Origin: Triparma columacea
Lineage: Eukaryota > Sar > Bolidophyceae > Parmales > Triparmaceae
Length of the DNA stretch: 36,614 nt
Direction of reading: 5' to 3'
NCBI GenBank assembly: GCA_030267965.1
Contig: BRYA01001452.1
Location: 3,145 to 39,758, forward strand
Within the stretch, counting starts at the first letter, position 1, and each line of letters starts with the position of its first letter. Both the position numbers and the translations under genes were made by a program. Shown here one piece after another: positions 18,721 to 29,569 of the stretch. The notes under the pieces are model-generated. The model did not search any database and was not told the DNA's origin. It saw nothing but the letters and a program-made list of their open reading frames with translations.

Positions 18721-18998
18721 ATCTCCAAAATCTCATTGGTCCCGGAAATCCAGGGCCCCAGACATTTTCCACATTTTGGATTTCCACCATTAATTCCATT
18801 TTGGGTTTAAAATCGATCTGAGACAGTCTCACGATCATCTTGTTCATCACACCAATCAGTCAGAAGGTTCAAAAGCCGTCAAAAACCTCCCACTCCCAAA
18901 TTCTTCAAACCTTGTCGACACTCCTCCCGTCAGTCCAAGTCAGTCTTGTCTAATTTTCCTCCCTCTCTATCCCATCTTTTAACCTCAAATCAACAGTC

Positions 18999-19574
18999 AT
19001 GGATGGTAATCAATATAACCTTATACTAACGAGCGTGACGTTCTCGTTTAATCCACTGCTTTTAATTAACATGACTGAGGGAGAGAGAGATCAAACTAAA
19101 AGGTAAGGAGGGAGGGAGGGAGAGAGGAGAGAAAGCTAAGTGGAGGAGAACGATGGGAGAGTTATGGAGAGAGATGGAGAGCGACACATCGGTGGGCAGA
19201 TGCATTACTCGTTTAGCAACAAAGAGAGATACAATCCTGAGAGATTGAGACAGATACACACAGTGGGAAGGCTCGCACTGGCGCAGCTTCCACTCGGTGT
19301 TGAGAACACTGCTGCACTAGCAGGGTGCTCTCCAGTTGAGTGTCGTCGATGGTCTCTCATCTTCTGCGAGTTGCTTCTGTCGAGGTTTGACCTAGACCTC
19401 ATGACAAGCATCTCCGCTGAGACGTCGTCGGCACTTAACATTGTATTAGCTTCTCTGAAGTCTGGCACTCAGGAGGAGGCAAGAACTCAGGAGAAAGGGA
19501 AGGCTCGCAATGGCGCAGCTTCCACTCTCGGTGTTGAGAACACTGCTGCAGGATTGATCAAGTGGCTGAACTAA
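18999..19574 (+). CDS. Small hypothetical protein with an internal duplication
   Basis: The best-supported part is the open frame from the ATG at 19164 to the stop at 19574: MERDGERHIGG, then RLRQIHTVGRLALAQLPLGVEN. A helical middle follows (SLIFCELLLSRFDLDLMTSI), then a second GVENTAA segment. A possible first exon, 18999-19102 (MDGNQYNLILTSVTFSFNP), ends at a GTAAGG donor just before a stop and joins in phase to an acceptor at about 19156. No family was recognised. The DNA from 18851 to 18998 shows nothing else. Confidence 0.4.
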
Positions 19575-19675
19575 GACACAGCTGAACACAACTCACAACA
19601 ACTCACCACAACTCACCACAACTCACCACAATCCTACCCTCACGCTCACTTCACTCGCCCCCCCCCAGGAACGCA

Positions 19676-22600
19676 ATGAAGGTGAGGATTAGCTCGAATT
19701 AGCTCGAATTAGCTCATTCTTCCGCATATGCGCAACATCTTTCATCTTTCTTACCTATAAATCTCTCACCCCCCCTTGTGCTCATCCCATCCCCACCACC
19801 ACCACCACCATTCCCGCAGCTCCTCGATGACTTCAAAAACTCCGATTCCTCTGTCGCTGCCTCCTTCCAGATCCTCCAATCCCCCACTCCCCACATTTAC
19901 ATTTCCCCTGGCCCTCCTCCCACCCATCACGATTCCACTCCCCCCATGAAGCTCTACGCTCTCCTAGCCCTCGTCCACAACTTAAAGAAAACCCACGAAA
20001 AGTACACGTTGGAAGAGAAGGAACAGTATAGAAGGGCGTTATTAACGATATCGACACAGATGACAAACGAAGACCCGGCAACGGCTGTTATACAGGTGAG
20101 GAGGAGGAGGGAATTTGTAAGCCTTTTAAAACACCACCGACGGAGAACGATCAAGTATCACCAACTAAACTCCACACCCTAATTCCCCCCCTAACTCCCC
20201 ACACCTAATCTCTCCCCCCTAACTCTCTCCCCACCCCAACTCCCTCCCCCCAGCCCCAATTCTCCCGTCTCCTTTCCCAGTTAACCCTCCTAACCTACCC
20301 TTCAACCTGGTCAACCTACATCCCCGATTTAACCTCCCTCCTATCCTCCACTCGTTCCTCCGCCGTAGTAGCATTAAAGTCGTTAATAAATGTAATCGAG
20401 GACTGCTGCGACGGTGATTTCAACGTGAAGATACCCCACACATCCCGGAACGCCGTACTACAAGGGCTAGATGAAGACTCCAGGGAACTTTTGAACCTAC
20501 TTTATGAGTACTTGACGCATCATTACAACCAACATAAAGGCGGATCTGAGGATAGTACTACACTGCTTAATTTAACACTGAGTGTTTGCGAAACGCTGTG
20601 TAAACACATGCCGGTGTCTTGGACGTTATCTGACCCGGATCAGGGGGACAAGAAGGAGAAAGGAAGAACGCCGGATTTTTTGAGCGTTTATTTACACCTA
20701 CTTAGAGAGAGTAAGGATGGTATTAACCTGACTGCTGCTAAGGTGAGAAGTATACGGTGTGAAGCTGGGCTTTTGTAAAGACCGTATCGAGAGCTCCCTG
20801 CGAATCATGCTCGTCGCAAAAACTCCACCCCGCCCCCCCCTCTTCTTCCTCCTCCCTACTAAACCCCCCGCTTCTCCAACCCCCCCCCAATCCCCCCCCA
20901 CGCTTCGCTCGCCGCCCCCCCCCGCAGGCGCTCTGCAATTTGACAACCAGGAAACTCCCCAGCTACCTCTGGGAGCACCTCATAACCTTCCTCCCCCCCG
21001 CTCTCAATGAGGCCCAGCAGATCCTCGAAAAAGAGCCCTCCGGTCTCCTAGGCCTCCTACCCCTCCACAGACTGATCGCGACGGTAATGGCGAACGCTGT
21101 TTCTCATAATGTCGCGAAGATCACGGAGAATAAAAGGATATCACCTAACCCTGACCCGACGTACCAATTAGCGGTTGCGGTTAACCAGTTCTTAGACTTT
21201 ATGGTCAGCTTAATGGGACACCCTGTGCCTGAGGTTGGGGGTAGGATGATCAATACTTGGGTGCTGCTTTGTAGGGACCCAGGCATCCAGAAGGGTAGCA
21301 TAATTAAGGATAGGAGTAAGACCCTGTTGGAAGGGTACTTGAAAAGCTCGGAGAAGATAGACTGGGAGAAAGTTGAGGACGGTAGTCACCCCTTCGCACC
21401 CCTCTACGATGAGGTCTGGGGGGATGTTGAGGACTACGAGATATGGCTAAGCGACATAAAGGGGAAGCTTGGCATCCTCATCCGCATCGTCTCTTATATA
21501 ACACCACCTGTGGCCCTGACGTTCCTGCATAATGCGATGAAGGCGAACTTACCGACCCTCACTAGTAGCAGCTCACTGAGCATCTTCTCAGACAACGTTA
21601 TGCAGGGCGCGTTGAAGGGGAGGGATGGAATAGACATGGAAAGCAAGGCTATGGCGGGGGAAATTGCGAGGAACTTAATGAGCTGGGAGACGAATAGCTA
21701 CGAGGGGAAATTGATGAAGATCGGATTCCTGGAATCACTCACGCACTACTTCTCACACTCTCCGGAGTCACTCCCTACGACCATCATGCAGCTACTGAAT
21801 TTCCTATCTTATTCACCCACGGACCCTCCCCCCGACCCGCTCCCCCAGAACCTCGTCGTCCTCCGACGCAAGGCTGGAACCGCTCTGGTATCCCTCGGGA
21901 AGGCAAACTCTGCCTCCCTCGTCCAGTACGTCTCCGAGCTCTCCTCCGCCACCTCCGAGCTCCTAAACTCCAACAAGCTCTTCCCGCCCCAGCGCATCCA
22001 CCTCATAGAATTCCTCACGTGCGTGAGCTCGGCGATCCAGGACCAGGAGCAGAAGATTAGCTTCGTTGCTTCCATCCTCGCAGAGCCCATTAACATCCTC
22101 AGCAACGACCCCACATTTAGGCAAATGTCGTCCTCCCCCAACGGCATACTCCAGACGCTCCGTATATCACCACCCCCGACGCCTCAGTCCGCCACGGACC
22201 CGGCGACAGTTAGCGGTACGGCAAATGAATTCAGCAAGGTTTTCATGGCCATGAATCAGCTGCTAAGCGTGGGGAAGCGTTGCGACGAGAGGGCCAAGTC
22301 AAAGCTTACCCACAATCTCCCCGAGCAGGCCATCCCGATTTCGCAGCTCTCAACCTACGACCCCTTCGTCCACATTTGGCCCGTAATCCTACCCCCAATC
22401 CTCGCCATCCTTAATTCTACCATCCAAGTTTGGTCCCCTTCCATCCGAGCAACGCTCCTGAACCACGACCTCCAGAGGTACGCTCTGGCAATCACGGACG
22501 AGGAGGCGGTAGTCGCGACGCAAAAGACGATGGATGACGTACAGACTTCTGGTGTCATCGTCAAGGGCACGAACAAGAGGAAGATCAACCTCGTCCCTCG

Positions 22601-24169
22601 CTGGGGCGGCTGGATGAACGAGCTCCACAACTGCCCCTTCCAGCTCCTGGGCCTCTTCGCCTCCCAGCGCGCCCTCTTTGCCCCCGAAATTCAGCCGCTC
22701 ATTACGAACCTCGTTTCCACCTTCTCCGACTCAAATCTCAAGCTAATGGAGCACCGTCATTTCATCCAGCTCCTAAAGCAGTTCATTGAGCCCCTCATTC
22801 ACCATACCCCCTCCTCCCTCTACTCCACGTACCTCACACCCATCCTGGGTGCCATCTTAAACCATGCGAGCTGGAGGCTCACTTGCACCTGGAAGGTCAT
22901 CAACGGCAAGCCAGGTTCGGCCCCTCCTTCCTCTGCAACCTCCACGGCCGCGGCAACCGACTGCTCCTCCGGGCAGGGCTCAGACACTTGGTATGAGACC
23001 TACTACTCCTACTGCGGGCTCTTCGTCGGCGATCTCGACGAAACTGACTCAGAGGCTATTACGGAAAAGATCCGCACCGAGCTTTCCCACTGTTGGGCCG
23101 ACATGATTCAGGGCGCCCTCGCCCTCAAGGGAGACTGGGCCTTGGCCCTCGCCAACATAGCCAAGGAGAAGGACCTCAAGCACAAGGGCCACTCCAAGGC
23201 GGTCCCTGGGGGATACGTAACGACGACGCAAAAAACAAACGCCGACGGAACCATCCGAACGGCTGAGCACGAAGTTTTAGAGCAACTAAAAACCACGCGC
23301 ATCGATGCCATGTCGCGATACCTCCTCTTCGAACCCAAAGTCGCGGGACCCCTCGTCCAGACTGCCATCAACCTCCTCTCCTACCCAGATGCCCACACCA
23401 CTAGGCGGTGCATAAAGATCTGCCACCGCGTCCTCGAAACCTGCGCTCACATCCCTGAGTACTCCAACCTGCTTTCTCAGATGTTTACCACATCCGTGAA
23501 CCAGATTGTCGCTGAGCCCAAGTGGATGGTCGGGGTTGAGTGGGACGTCATCGCCCTCATCAGGGACATTTACTGTCGGCTCGTCCTCGGCCAGGCTCTC
23601 CTCCCCGGTGCGCAGGGTCCCGGCCTGCAGTGCGATTCTAACGCAGACCTCTCGGCTGGCATCAACTCGAACATTACCTTCACACAGCATAAGAACGTTA
23701 CCTCCCCACGTGATGGAGGAGGAGTGCTGCAGAACCCTTCAGACCTACTGAGAAATACACTAGCGACCTTACCTGGATCGGGGGCCGACGCTGTGATGAA
23801 GTTAGAGCAACATATGATAAACAAGAGGTCTGCCAAGGACCAGGTGAGAATGAAAGGGCTGGAAAGTTACTTGGGAATGTAGTATTGGCTAACCCCCAAT
23901 CTTCTCTTCGCTCAACGCAGAAAAATGCCATCAAGGACTTCCTCAGTCGATCGGCTTCCATAATGAAGGAGAGCGAGGGCGGGGAGGGTCGGGGTGACGG
24001 CGTCTTCCAGCGCGCCAAGGACGAAGAGTCTGTCCTTACCCTCACCGACCACTTGTCGCCCCAGACTCCTGCCGTCTCGTCAAAGAAGAAGAAAAAGAAG
24101 AAGAAGAAGACAGCATCGGGACTGGACGCTGGGGATGTCAGCGGACTCTTTTACGACGGTGACTTGTGA
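19676..24169 (+). CDS. Exportin-5/HASTY-like nuclear export receptor
   Basis: Exons 19676-19681, 19820-20095, 20254-20742, 20928-23843 and 23921-24169 give 1311 aa with all phases closing. The first exon supplies only Met-Lys. The N-terminus reads LLDDFKNSDSSVAASFQILQS, the start of an importin-beta-type N-terminal domain. Exportin-1-like HEAT helices follow (SRLLSQLTLLTYPSTWSTYIPDL is typical). The middle has KLFPPQRIHLIEFLTCVSSAI and LMEHRHFIQLLKQFIEPLI, and the C-terminus has INKRSAKDQKNAIKDFL, as in exportin-5/HASTY proteins. Length is close to the family's ~1200 residues. Exportin-5 carries structured RNA and some proteins out of the nucleus with Ran-GTP. A Lys-rich stretch of nine lysines near the C-terminus is unusual. 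Assignment to exportin-5 rather than another large exportin is likely, not certain. Confidence 0.75.
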
Positions 24170-24225
24170 TAAGACAGCAATAAAAAATGAACAAAACGCT
24201 ACAAGAAAAACTACACATGACATTT

Positions 24226-25368
24226 TTACCCTTTCTCCTCTTCACCGTTGCACCCCGCGCCCTCCCATATTCGCATGAAGAGCTTCGCCTCGGAGGCCTC
24301 TTCCAAACATTCTACAATGTCTTCCCTCCTAATCCGTTCCCGATCATATACAAACCCAGCATCCTCCACGATCTTTCCACCATCGACGTTGACGTTTTTA
24401 GCCTGCAGAAGCTCCCGGCTGATGTATGGGGAGAGAACAGTGCTAATGTTGTGTTTGGTGCAAAGCTCTGACCATGGCCTCATGTGCTTCTCATTTGCGA
24501 CCTCCACTACCCCATCCATGTGAATCCTGGCCACGTTGCTGATGATCCTCCCCACGAAACCAACATCGATCCCGAACGTCTCCCCCAACAACCCGTTGAT
24601 CAACCCTTGCGTGCTATTGCCCGAGTCCGCCAAATTGTAGATCTTTCCATTAAACTTGTCAGGGTCTTCAATTGCACAAGCCACCGCCCTGCACACGTCA
24701 CCCACCCACACAGTACTCATCTTTATCCCGCCGTCCCATAGGAAGTCCATCCTCTCCCCCGTCCCTACATAAGTTGCAGCGCACACGGCGCGAGGCATGA
24801 TGCTGTTCCTGTCACCCATCCCATAAACAATGGCCGGCCTAAACACGCACCAATTCAGCCCTTTGACCCCTCTGACCGCTTCTTCACCCTTCAATTTCCA
24901 CTTCGCTTGAAGCGTTATCGGGTTGGTACTCGCCTGTTCGTCGTTTGGCGTTCGGAAGCTGCTCGCATAAACAAAGGCCGTGGACATTTCAATGTACAAG
25001 TCCGTCCCCTCCTCCCCCGCCCGCTCCGCGTTCATCGCGCTCAGCTCTGCGCACCTCTTCTCGTAAAGCGCTTCGTCCCTCCCATCTCCCGTCTCAGCAG
25101 CGACGTTCACCACAATGTCCCACCTCCCCCCACCCTCTCTTCTCCACGCAAGATCTCTTCCTCTTTTTCTAGTAAGATCGCACTGAACAAACTCGACCCT
25201 ATCGTCGTCGAAGGCCCTTTTATACCTTTGGGACAAGAATGCCATCGCTGGAGGGCACTTATCAGCAACTCTTATCATGATCCTCTCTCCGAACCGTTCC
25301 AGCAGGTGAACAACTAGGTTTCTTCCCACAAAACCTGTACCCCCGAGCACTAGAATGTCCTTCAACAT
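24226..25368 (-). CDS. NAD(P)-dependent epimerase/dehydratase-like (extended SDR)
   Basis: A single exon from the ATG at 25368, 380 aa. The Rossmann motif GGTGFVG occurs at residues 9-15, followed by an acidic residue in VADKCPP that could bind the NAD ribose. WDIVVNVAAETG and YIEMSTAFVYAS match the SDR strand 4-5 region, and CVFRPAIVYGMGD is the typical epimerase RPxxVYG segment. A catalytic Tyr in the usual YxxxK spacing is not evident; the nearby PITLQAKWKLKGEE carries the Lys, so activity may be atypical. The substrate is unknown; family members act on nucleotide sugars, sterols or related compounds. It is convergent with the exportin gene, with 56 bp between the stops. Confidence 0.8.
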   Translation of the reverse strand: MLKDILVLGGTGFVGRNLVVHLLERFGERIMIRVADKCPPAMAFLSQRYKRAFDDDRVEFVQCDLTRKRGRDLAWRREGGGRWDIVVNVAAETGDGRDEALYEKRCAELSAMNAERAGEEGTDLYIEMSTAFVYASSFRTPNDEQASTNPITLQAKWKLKGEEAVRGVKGLNWCVFRPAIVYGMGDRNSIMPRAVCAATYVGTGERMDFLWDGGIKMSTVWVGDVCRAVACAIEDPDKFNGKIYNLADSGNSTQGLINGLLGETFGIDVGFVGRIISNVARIHMDGVVEVANEKHMRPWSELCTKHNISTVLSPYISRELLQAKNVNVDGGKIVEDAGFVYDRERIRREDIVECLEEASEAKLFMRIWEGAGCNGEEEKG

Positions 25369-25515
25369 GACAACCAAGTTCTGAGGCTATGTGCCCGTCG
25401 TTGATGTTTGTGGACAAGGCAATAAACAGCTTTTTTCCAAATCCCTTCTCGTACTATTTTTCCAGGTTTTGCTTGTAACAGAAAGGGCGGGTCCAATACC
25501 CCAACTCTTGACGAA
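25369..25515. promoter_or_regulatory. Short bidirectional promoter region
   Basis: Only 147 bp separate the divergent ATGs of the SDR gene and the NHL/F-box gene. Both must start transcription within or near this interval. No named element was recognised. An earlier 5' exon ending in the plus direction is possible. Confidence 0.5.
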
Positions 25516-28500
25516 ATGCTGGCGCGAGACTACTCCGAGATACCCCCTTACTCAAGTGACATCCAAAAATGCCGTACTTTCCCCGGAACGAAGGACAAAG
25601 GCGTTAAAATGACACTTATCAGCGGGGTGTGTTGCTTTGAAGGGGAGGATGATGGACAAATTGCCGTCGCCGACGAGCAGAAGGTGAGCATAGGAAACAA
25701 TCCCGTGGAAAAAGAACCCCGTTTACAACTCGCCATTTCTATGAACGGAGAACAGTGCTCATTGTAACCCTCCCAAACCCCCTCCCCCAACCCCCACAGC
25801 ATCGAATACTTGTCTTCAATGCAGACGGGACCAAAAAACACGAGATAGGCGGAAAGGGAACCGGAAATGGCGAGTTTATGTCCCCAAAGAATATTGCAAC
25901 GTCGACAAACGGGAAGGTGAGCGAGTGACGAGTGAAATGTTAACCTCTCCCCTCCCTCCTCGCCTCCTCACACCACGCCACCACGCCACCACGCTACCAC
26001 GCCACCACACTACAAAAATACCATGCAGCTCCTTGTCGCCGACTCGTCAAGCCACCGTGTCCAGTCCTTTGATTCTCTTGGTCGTATATATCAGTCAAAG
26101 TGGCAGGCTCACCAGTATGACATCAAGAAGGGGAGGCAGCTGGGGGAGTTCGACACCCCCTGCGGAGTCGCCTGGGTGAAGCCTCCCGAATCAAGGGTAA
26201 TGGAGGTCGTTGATAGTAGGGAAGTCGCGGCGAAATTGGGGTTTGAGGTGAAAGACAGCCAGTTTGACGACGACCTTGACTATGGCAGCGACGATGACGA
26301 GCAAGGTGAGGCCGAGAGAAGGACCATCACTGTCTACATCGTGGCAGCATGAACGAACATCACAGTGTCTTACAAGCCCACCTCCCTCCTCCTCAGAAAT
26401 CACCCCCATGCACGTGTTACCAAACCGTGATGACGACTCAGCCGGATCAGCCTCGCTTGCTCCGCACCCGGACATCCTCATCGCTGACACCCAAAACAAT
26501 AGGATACAGTTCATCCCCGACAACTCCGTTGAGCCCCCCATAGCATTCGGCTCCTCTGGGGAGAAGGTCGGCGAGTTCAAGAGCCCTGAGGACCTAGCTT
26601 ACCACGACGGCTGGAGCGACTGGGACGCACTAAAGACCCCCGCTTGCGCGGCCTTTCGCCACGATCATCGTAACGTCCCCCACTACTACCTAGGAGAAAC
26701 CTCCCGTATGATCGTTTACGACGATTTGCTCGAGAACGGCAAGGTCGGAGACTTCAAGATTATAAAGTCAGCCCAACCGAACATTTGGCGCATGATTCAC
26801 GTAACTCCCGAATCGTACAAGGCCGCAGACGTCGAGGAGACCGTAATAAAGGTCCGAGACAATGGTTTCATCGTTCAGGGCGACACCCGGGTTGATGGGC
26901 TGCCCAAGTTTTACTCGAGCCTACACGCGCTCGTGATGGACGGTCGGAAGTGGCTGCACCTAAAGGTAAAGAACGAGGACCGCCACTACGAAAGAATAGC
27001 CGTGTGCGACACCGGGAACCACCGCGTGCAAATTTTAGGCTTCATCAAGCCCACGTACGACAAACGCAACGAATTCCTGCTCACGCTGTTCCCGGCAAAG
27101 TTCGTGGTCCTCTCCGTGCTGGGAACGGGCTCCAAGGCCTCCGGCGGCCGCAAGTGTCACCTGTCTTACCCCTCCTCTTGCGCTTACAACAAGCACGGGG
27201 ACCTGATCGTCTGTGACTCGGGACACTGGCGAACCTGCATATTCGCCCCAGACGGTGAGATGGTCCACACGATAGGTTCCCGCGACGAGCTATCAGGCGG
27301 TCCGCTTGGCCGCCCCTTAGTCTGCAACTTCGGCCGCGACTACGTCGGGCAGGAGTCTGTCCTGATCGGTTACTACAACGGGGTGGTCGTGAACTCCTCC
27401 GTACCCCCCCCGAAGATCAAGGGAGACTTCGGACACCTGCCACGGGACGCCACCTTGATGGCATTCAGCTACCTCGACTTCCGCGGTGCCGCACAGGCCG
27501 CCATAGCCTGCCGTCTCTTCTACAACATCTTCTCGACTCTCAGAGCAAGGTGGGACCTGTACCCGCTGAATCCGAGCGTCTTCGGCAGGATCAAACAGAT
27601 ATTCGTAGACTGGAGTACGATCGACGACGGGATTCGCATCAAGAATCACCTCCGATCAAGCGACGCTTACAAGTCCGAGACGGAGAGGGGGACGAGCATC
27701 GAGTGGTGGATGGAAAACTACAGGAAGGGCGGGAAAGGCAAGGCGAAGACCGACAACGACCTGACGAGGCAGATTCGGGATGAGAACAGGAGGAGGGACC
27801 TGCAAAGAAAGGAGAGGGAGAGGATCAAGAACGGGGGTTGCAAGTACAAGAGGGAGGACTTGAATGGGGACAAGGTAAGGAACTGCTCCAAGATGAAGGA
27901 TTTGAAGGAGATGGTGAGGGCGCTTGACCTGACGTACACTCTTGAGACGGACTGGAGGTGGGTCTTGATGGAGGAGAACCAGGAAGGAATTGACGACGAC
28001 ACGCTGCAGAGGAGGAAGGAGAAGTTCGTAAAGTACCTGCTGATGCAGTACATGAGGCCCCCGGTCGACGAGGGGAAGGTGAAGCTTAGCGGGGCGTTCA
28101 TTGACTTCGAGAACGGGATGAGGTGCGCGATATGCGACCTGTGCGGGCTGCCTTTTTGGTGGAAGAACGAGGAGATTTTGAGGATTATTTTCGACAGTAT
28201 GAGCGTGGAGAGGGAGGTGATCGACTTCGACGACCAGAGGACTAGGAAGTGCGAGACTAACAGGGTGAAGGGAAGCAGGGTGACGAGGGTTATGGACTAC
28301 GCCAACTTCCTGGACTTCATGACGACCGTGGCGGAGAAGAACATGGGGCTTCGGGACTGGCTGAGCCACCGGGGGATCCAGAGGTGGGTCAGGGAGAACA
28401 GGAGTGGGACGAGTCTCCCGAAGACTCGGACCAGCGTGGTCCCGGTGATCCACCAGAAGAACGGGACGTTCGACTACCAGGTCAAGACTGCGATTGGGAT

Positions 28501-28630
28501 GCTGGACAAGATGTTCAAGAGGGGAGAGTTTGAGGGCACGACGAGGTTCCCGGAGGTTAAAATCAGGGGACAGGTCATTGACAACGAGGTCAAGGACGAC
28601 GATTTAGAGCGCTGGGAGAGGTATAGGTGA
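25516..28630 (+). CDS. NHL-repeat protein with F-box-like domain, 931 aa
   Basis: Exons 25516-25683, 25800-25916, 26029-26305 and 26397-28630 close in phase. The first ~430 residues contain NHL-type beta-propeller blades with repeated D-x-x-N-x-R-V/I-Q cores: ADEQKHRILVFNADG, VADSSSHRVQSFD, IADTQNNRIQFIPD, VCDTGNHRVQILGF and VCDSGHWRTCIFAPDG. Two introns fall inside blades. An F-box-like segment follows (LPRDATLMAFSYLDFRGAAQ, then AIACRLFYNIFSTL). The C-terminal half is highly charged (KAKTDNDLTRQIRDENRRRD), then a globular part with CAICDLCGLPFWW and a final basic region. NHL propellers bind RNA or protein, and F-boxes recruit SKP1 for ubiquitin ligases. A substrate-receptor role is inference. 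Confidence 0.75.
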
Positions 28631-28693
28631 TTGTTTTTGTTGTATTTCTGAAAATTAGTTTCTTCCTTTGCATTTCAGCTGTCGTCTGTTAGG

Positions 28694-29267
28694 TTAAGCG
28701 TTTTTCAACGAGGCCTCAATGACCTCGCTTATCATCTCTAGCAGCTTGTTAAGGACCGCCTGGAAGCTCTCCGTGTCTCTTCCCTCCTCCTTCAGGGATA
28801 TCGTCAGCATTAAGGGGCGCATTATTTGGGCATCCATAACACAGCACTGAGGGTGAGGAGAGTCAGATGAAAGCTTCAAGGGGTCGTTGCTACACTGGCT
28901 ATTCCTTCGTCAAAGCTCTGCTCCACTGCGCTCAGCCTGGCTGCCTCGGCCTCCACTGCCCCTGCCTCCACTGCCCCTGCCTCACCTTTTCAATGAGCTG
29001 TCTTGCGTAAATCTCCAACAGCGGGTCGTCCCTCCTCCCCATCATGATCTCCACGTTGTAGGTCTTCTTGTTGTTCGCCGGGCTAACGTCAACATTTGCA
29101 GCGAGGACTGAGCCTATCTTGCCCAGCTGGTTGACGGAGACTAGGACACGATCGGTGAACAATTGGACAGTTAAAGAGGTAGGGATAGAGTTTGGGGGAA
29201 GATATGTGAGGGTACGAAGATTGGGAGCAGCGTAAGATGGCGAGGACGACGCAGATGAAGCTGACAT
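28694..29267 (-). CDS. PSMG3: Proteasome assembly chaperone 3-like
   Basis: Two exons, 29267-28986 and 28846-28694, give 144 aa. The sequence shows the PAC3/Poc3 pattern: VQLFTDRVLVSVNQLGKIGSVLAA (the family's dxxlvvvTQlGKmGtl), then a strand EIMMGRRDDPLLEIYARQLIE. Exon 2 carries the final strand LMLTISLKEE and a helix ESFQAVLNKLLEMISEV. PAC3 pairs with PAC4 to chaperone assembly of the 20S proteasome alpha ring. The length is slightly above the human protein (about 122 aa) owing to a Ser/Ala-rich N-terminus. It is convergent with the NHL/F-box gene, with 63 bp between the stops. The intron is 139 nt and carries short GGCAGTGGAGGCAG-type repeats. Confidence 0.75.
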
Positions 29268-29569
29268 GAGGAAATTTGGAGGCAGGAGTTTTGGGGCTGT
29301 CGAGGGTCAGGGGCACAGAGGGTCACTGGGGGCGTTTGATTGGCTATAATTTGGTGTGTTGGGTGTATTGAGCTTTTGTGAATGCGTGAAGTTGACTTTT
29401 AAGCACTATTGTGACGATAATATCTTCAAAACTGGTCTTCAAAATTGGTCTCTCCTTTTCCTCCTTTCCTTCTTTCGCCTTTCCCTCAATCCCTCAGGCC
29501 CTCAAAGGCGACCAGGAACAAAAGAGTTGGGCTCTATTTTTTTGGGAAAACTTTACGACGCTTTGGTTA
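29268..29569 (-). promoter_or_regulatory. Gap between TRAPPC11 stop and PSMG3 start
   Basis: This 302-bp interval should contain the TRAPPC11 3' end and the PSMG3 promoter, both on the minus strand. No gene or named element is seen. Confidence 0.5.

Noticed and set aside
24945..25317. Plus-strand frames opposite the SDR gene
   Set aside because: They are antisense to an intact Rossmann-fold gene and have Pro/Arg-rich shadow composition.
27656..28453. Long minus-strand frame (265 codons) opposite the NHL/F-box gene
   Set aside because: It is the shadow of a strongly coding GC-rich exon; the peptide is a Pro/Leu/Val-rich artefact without motifs.
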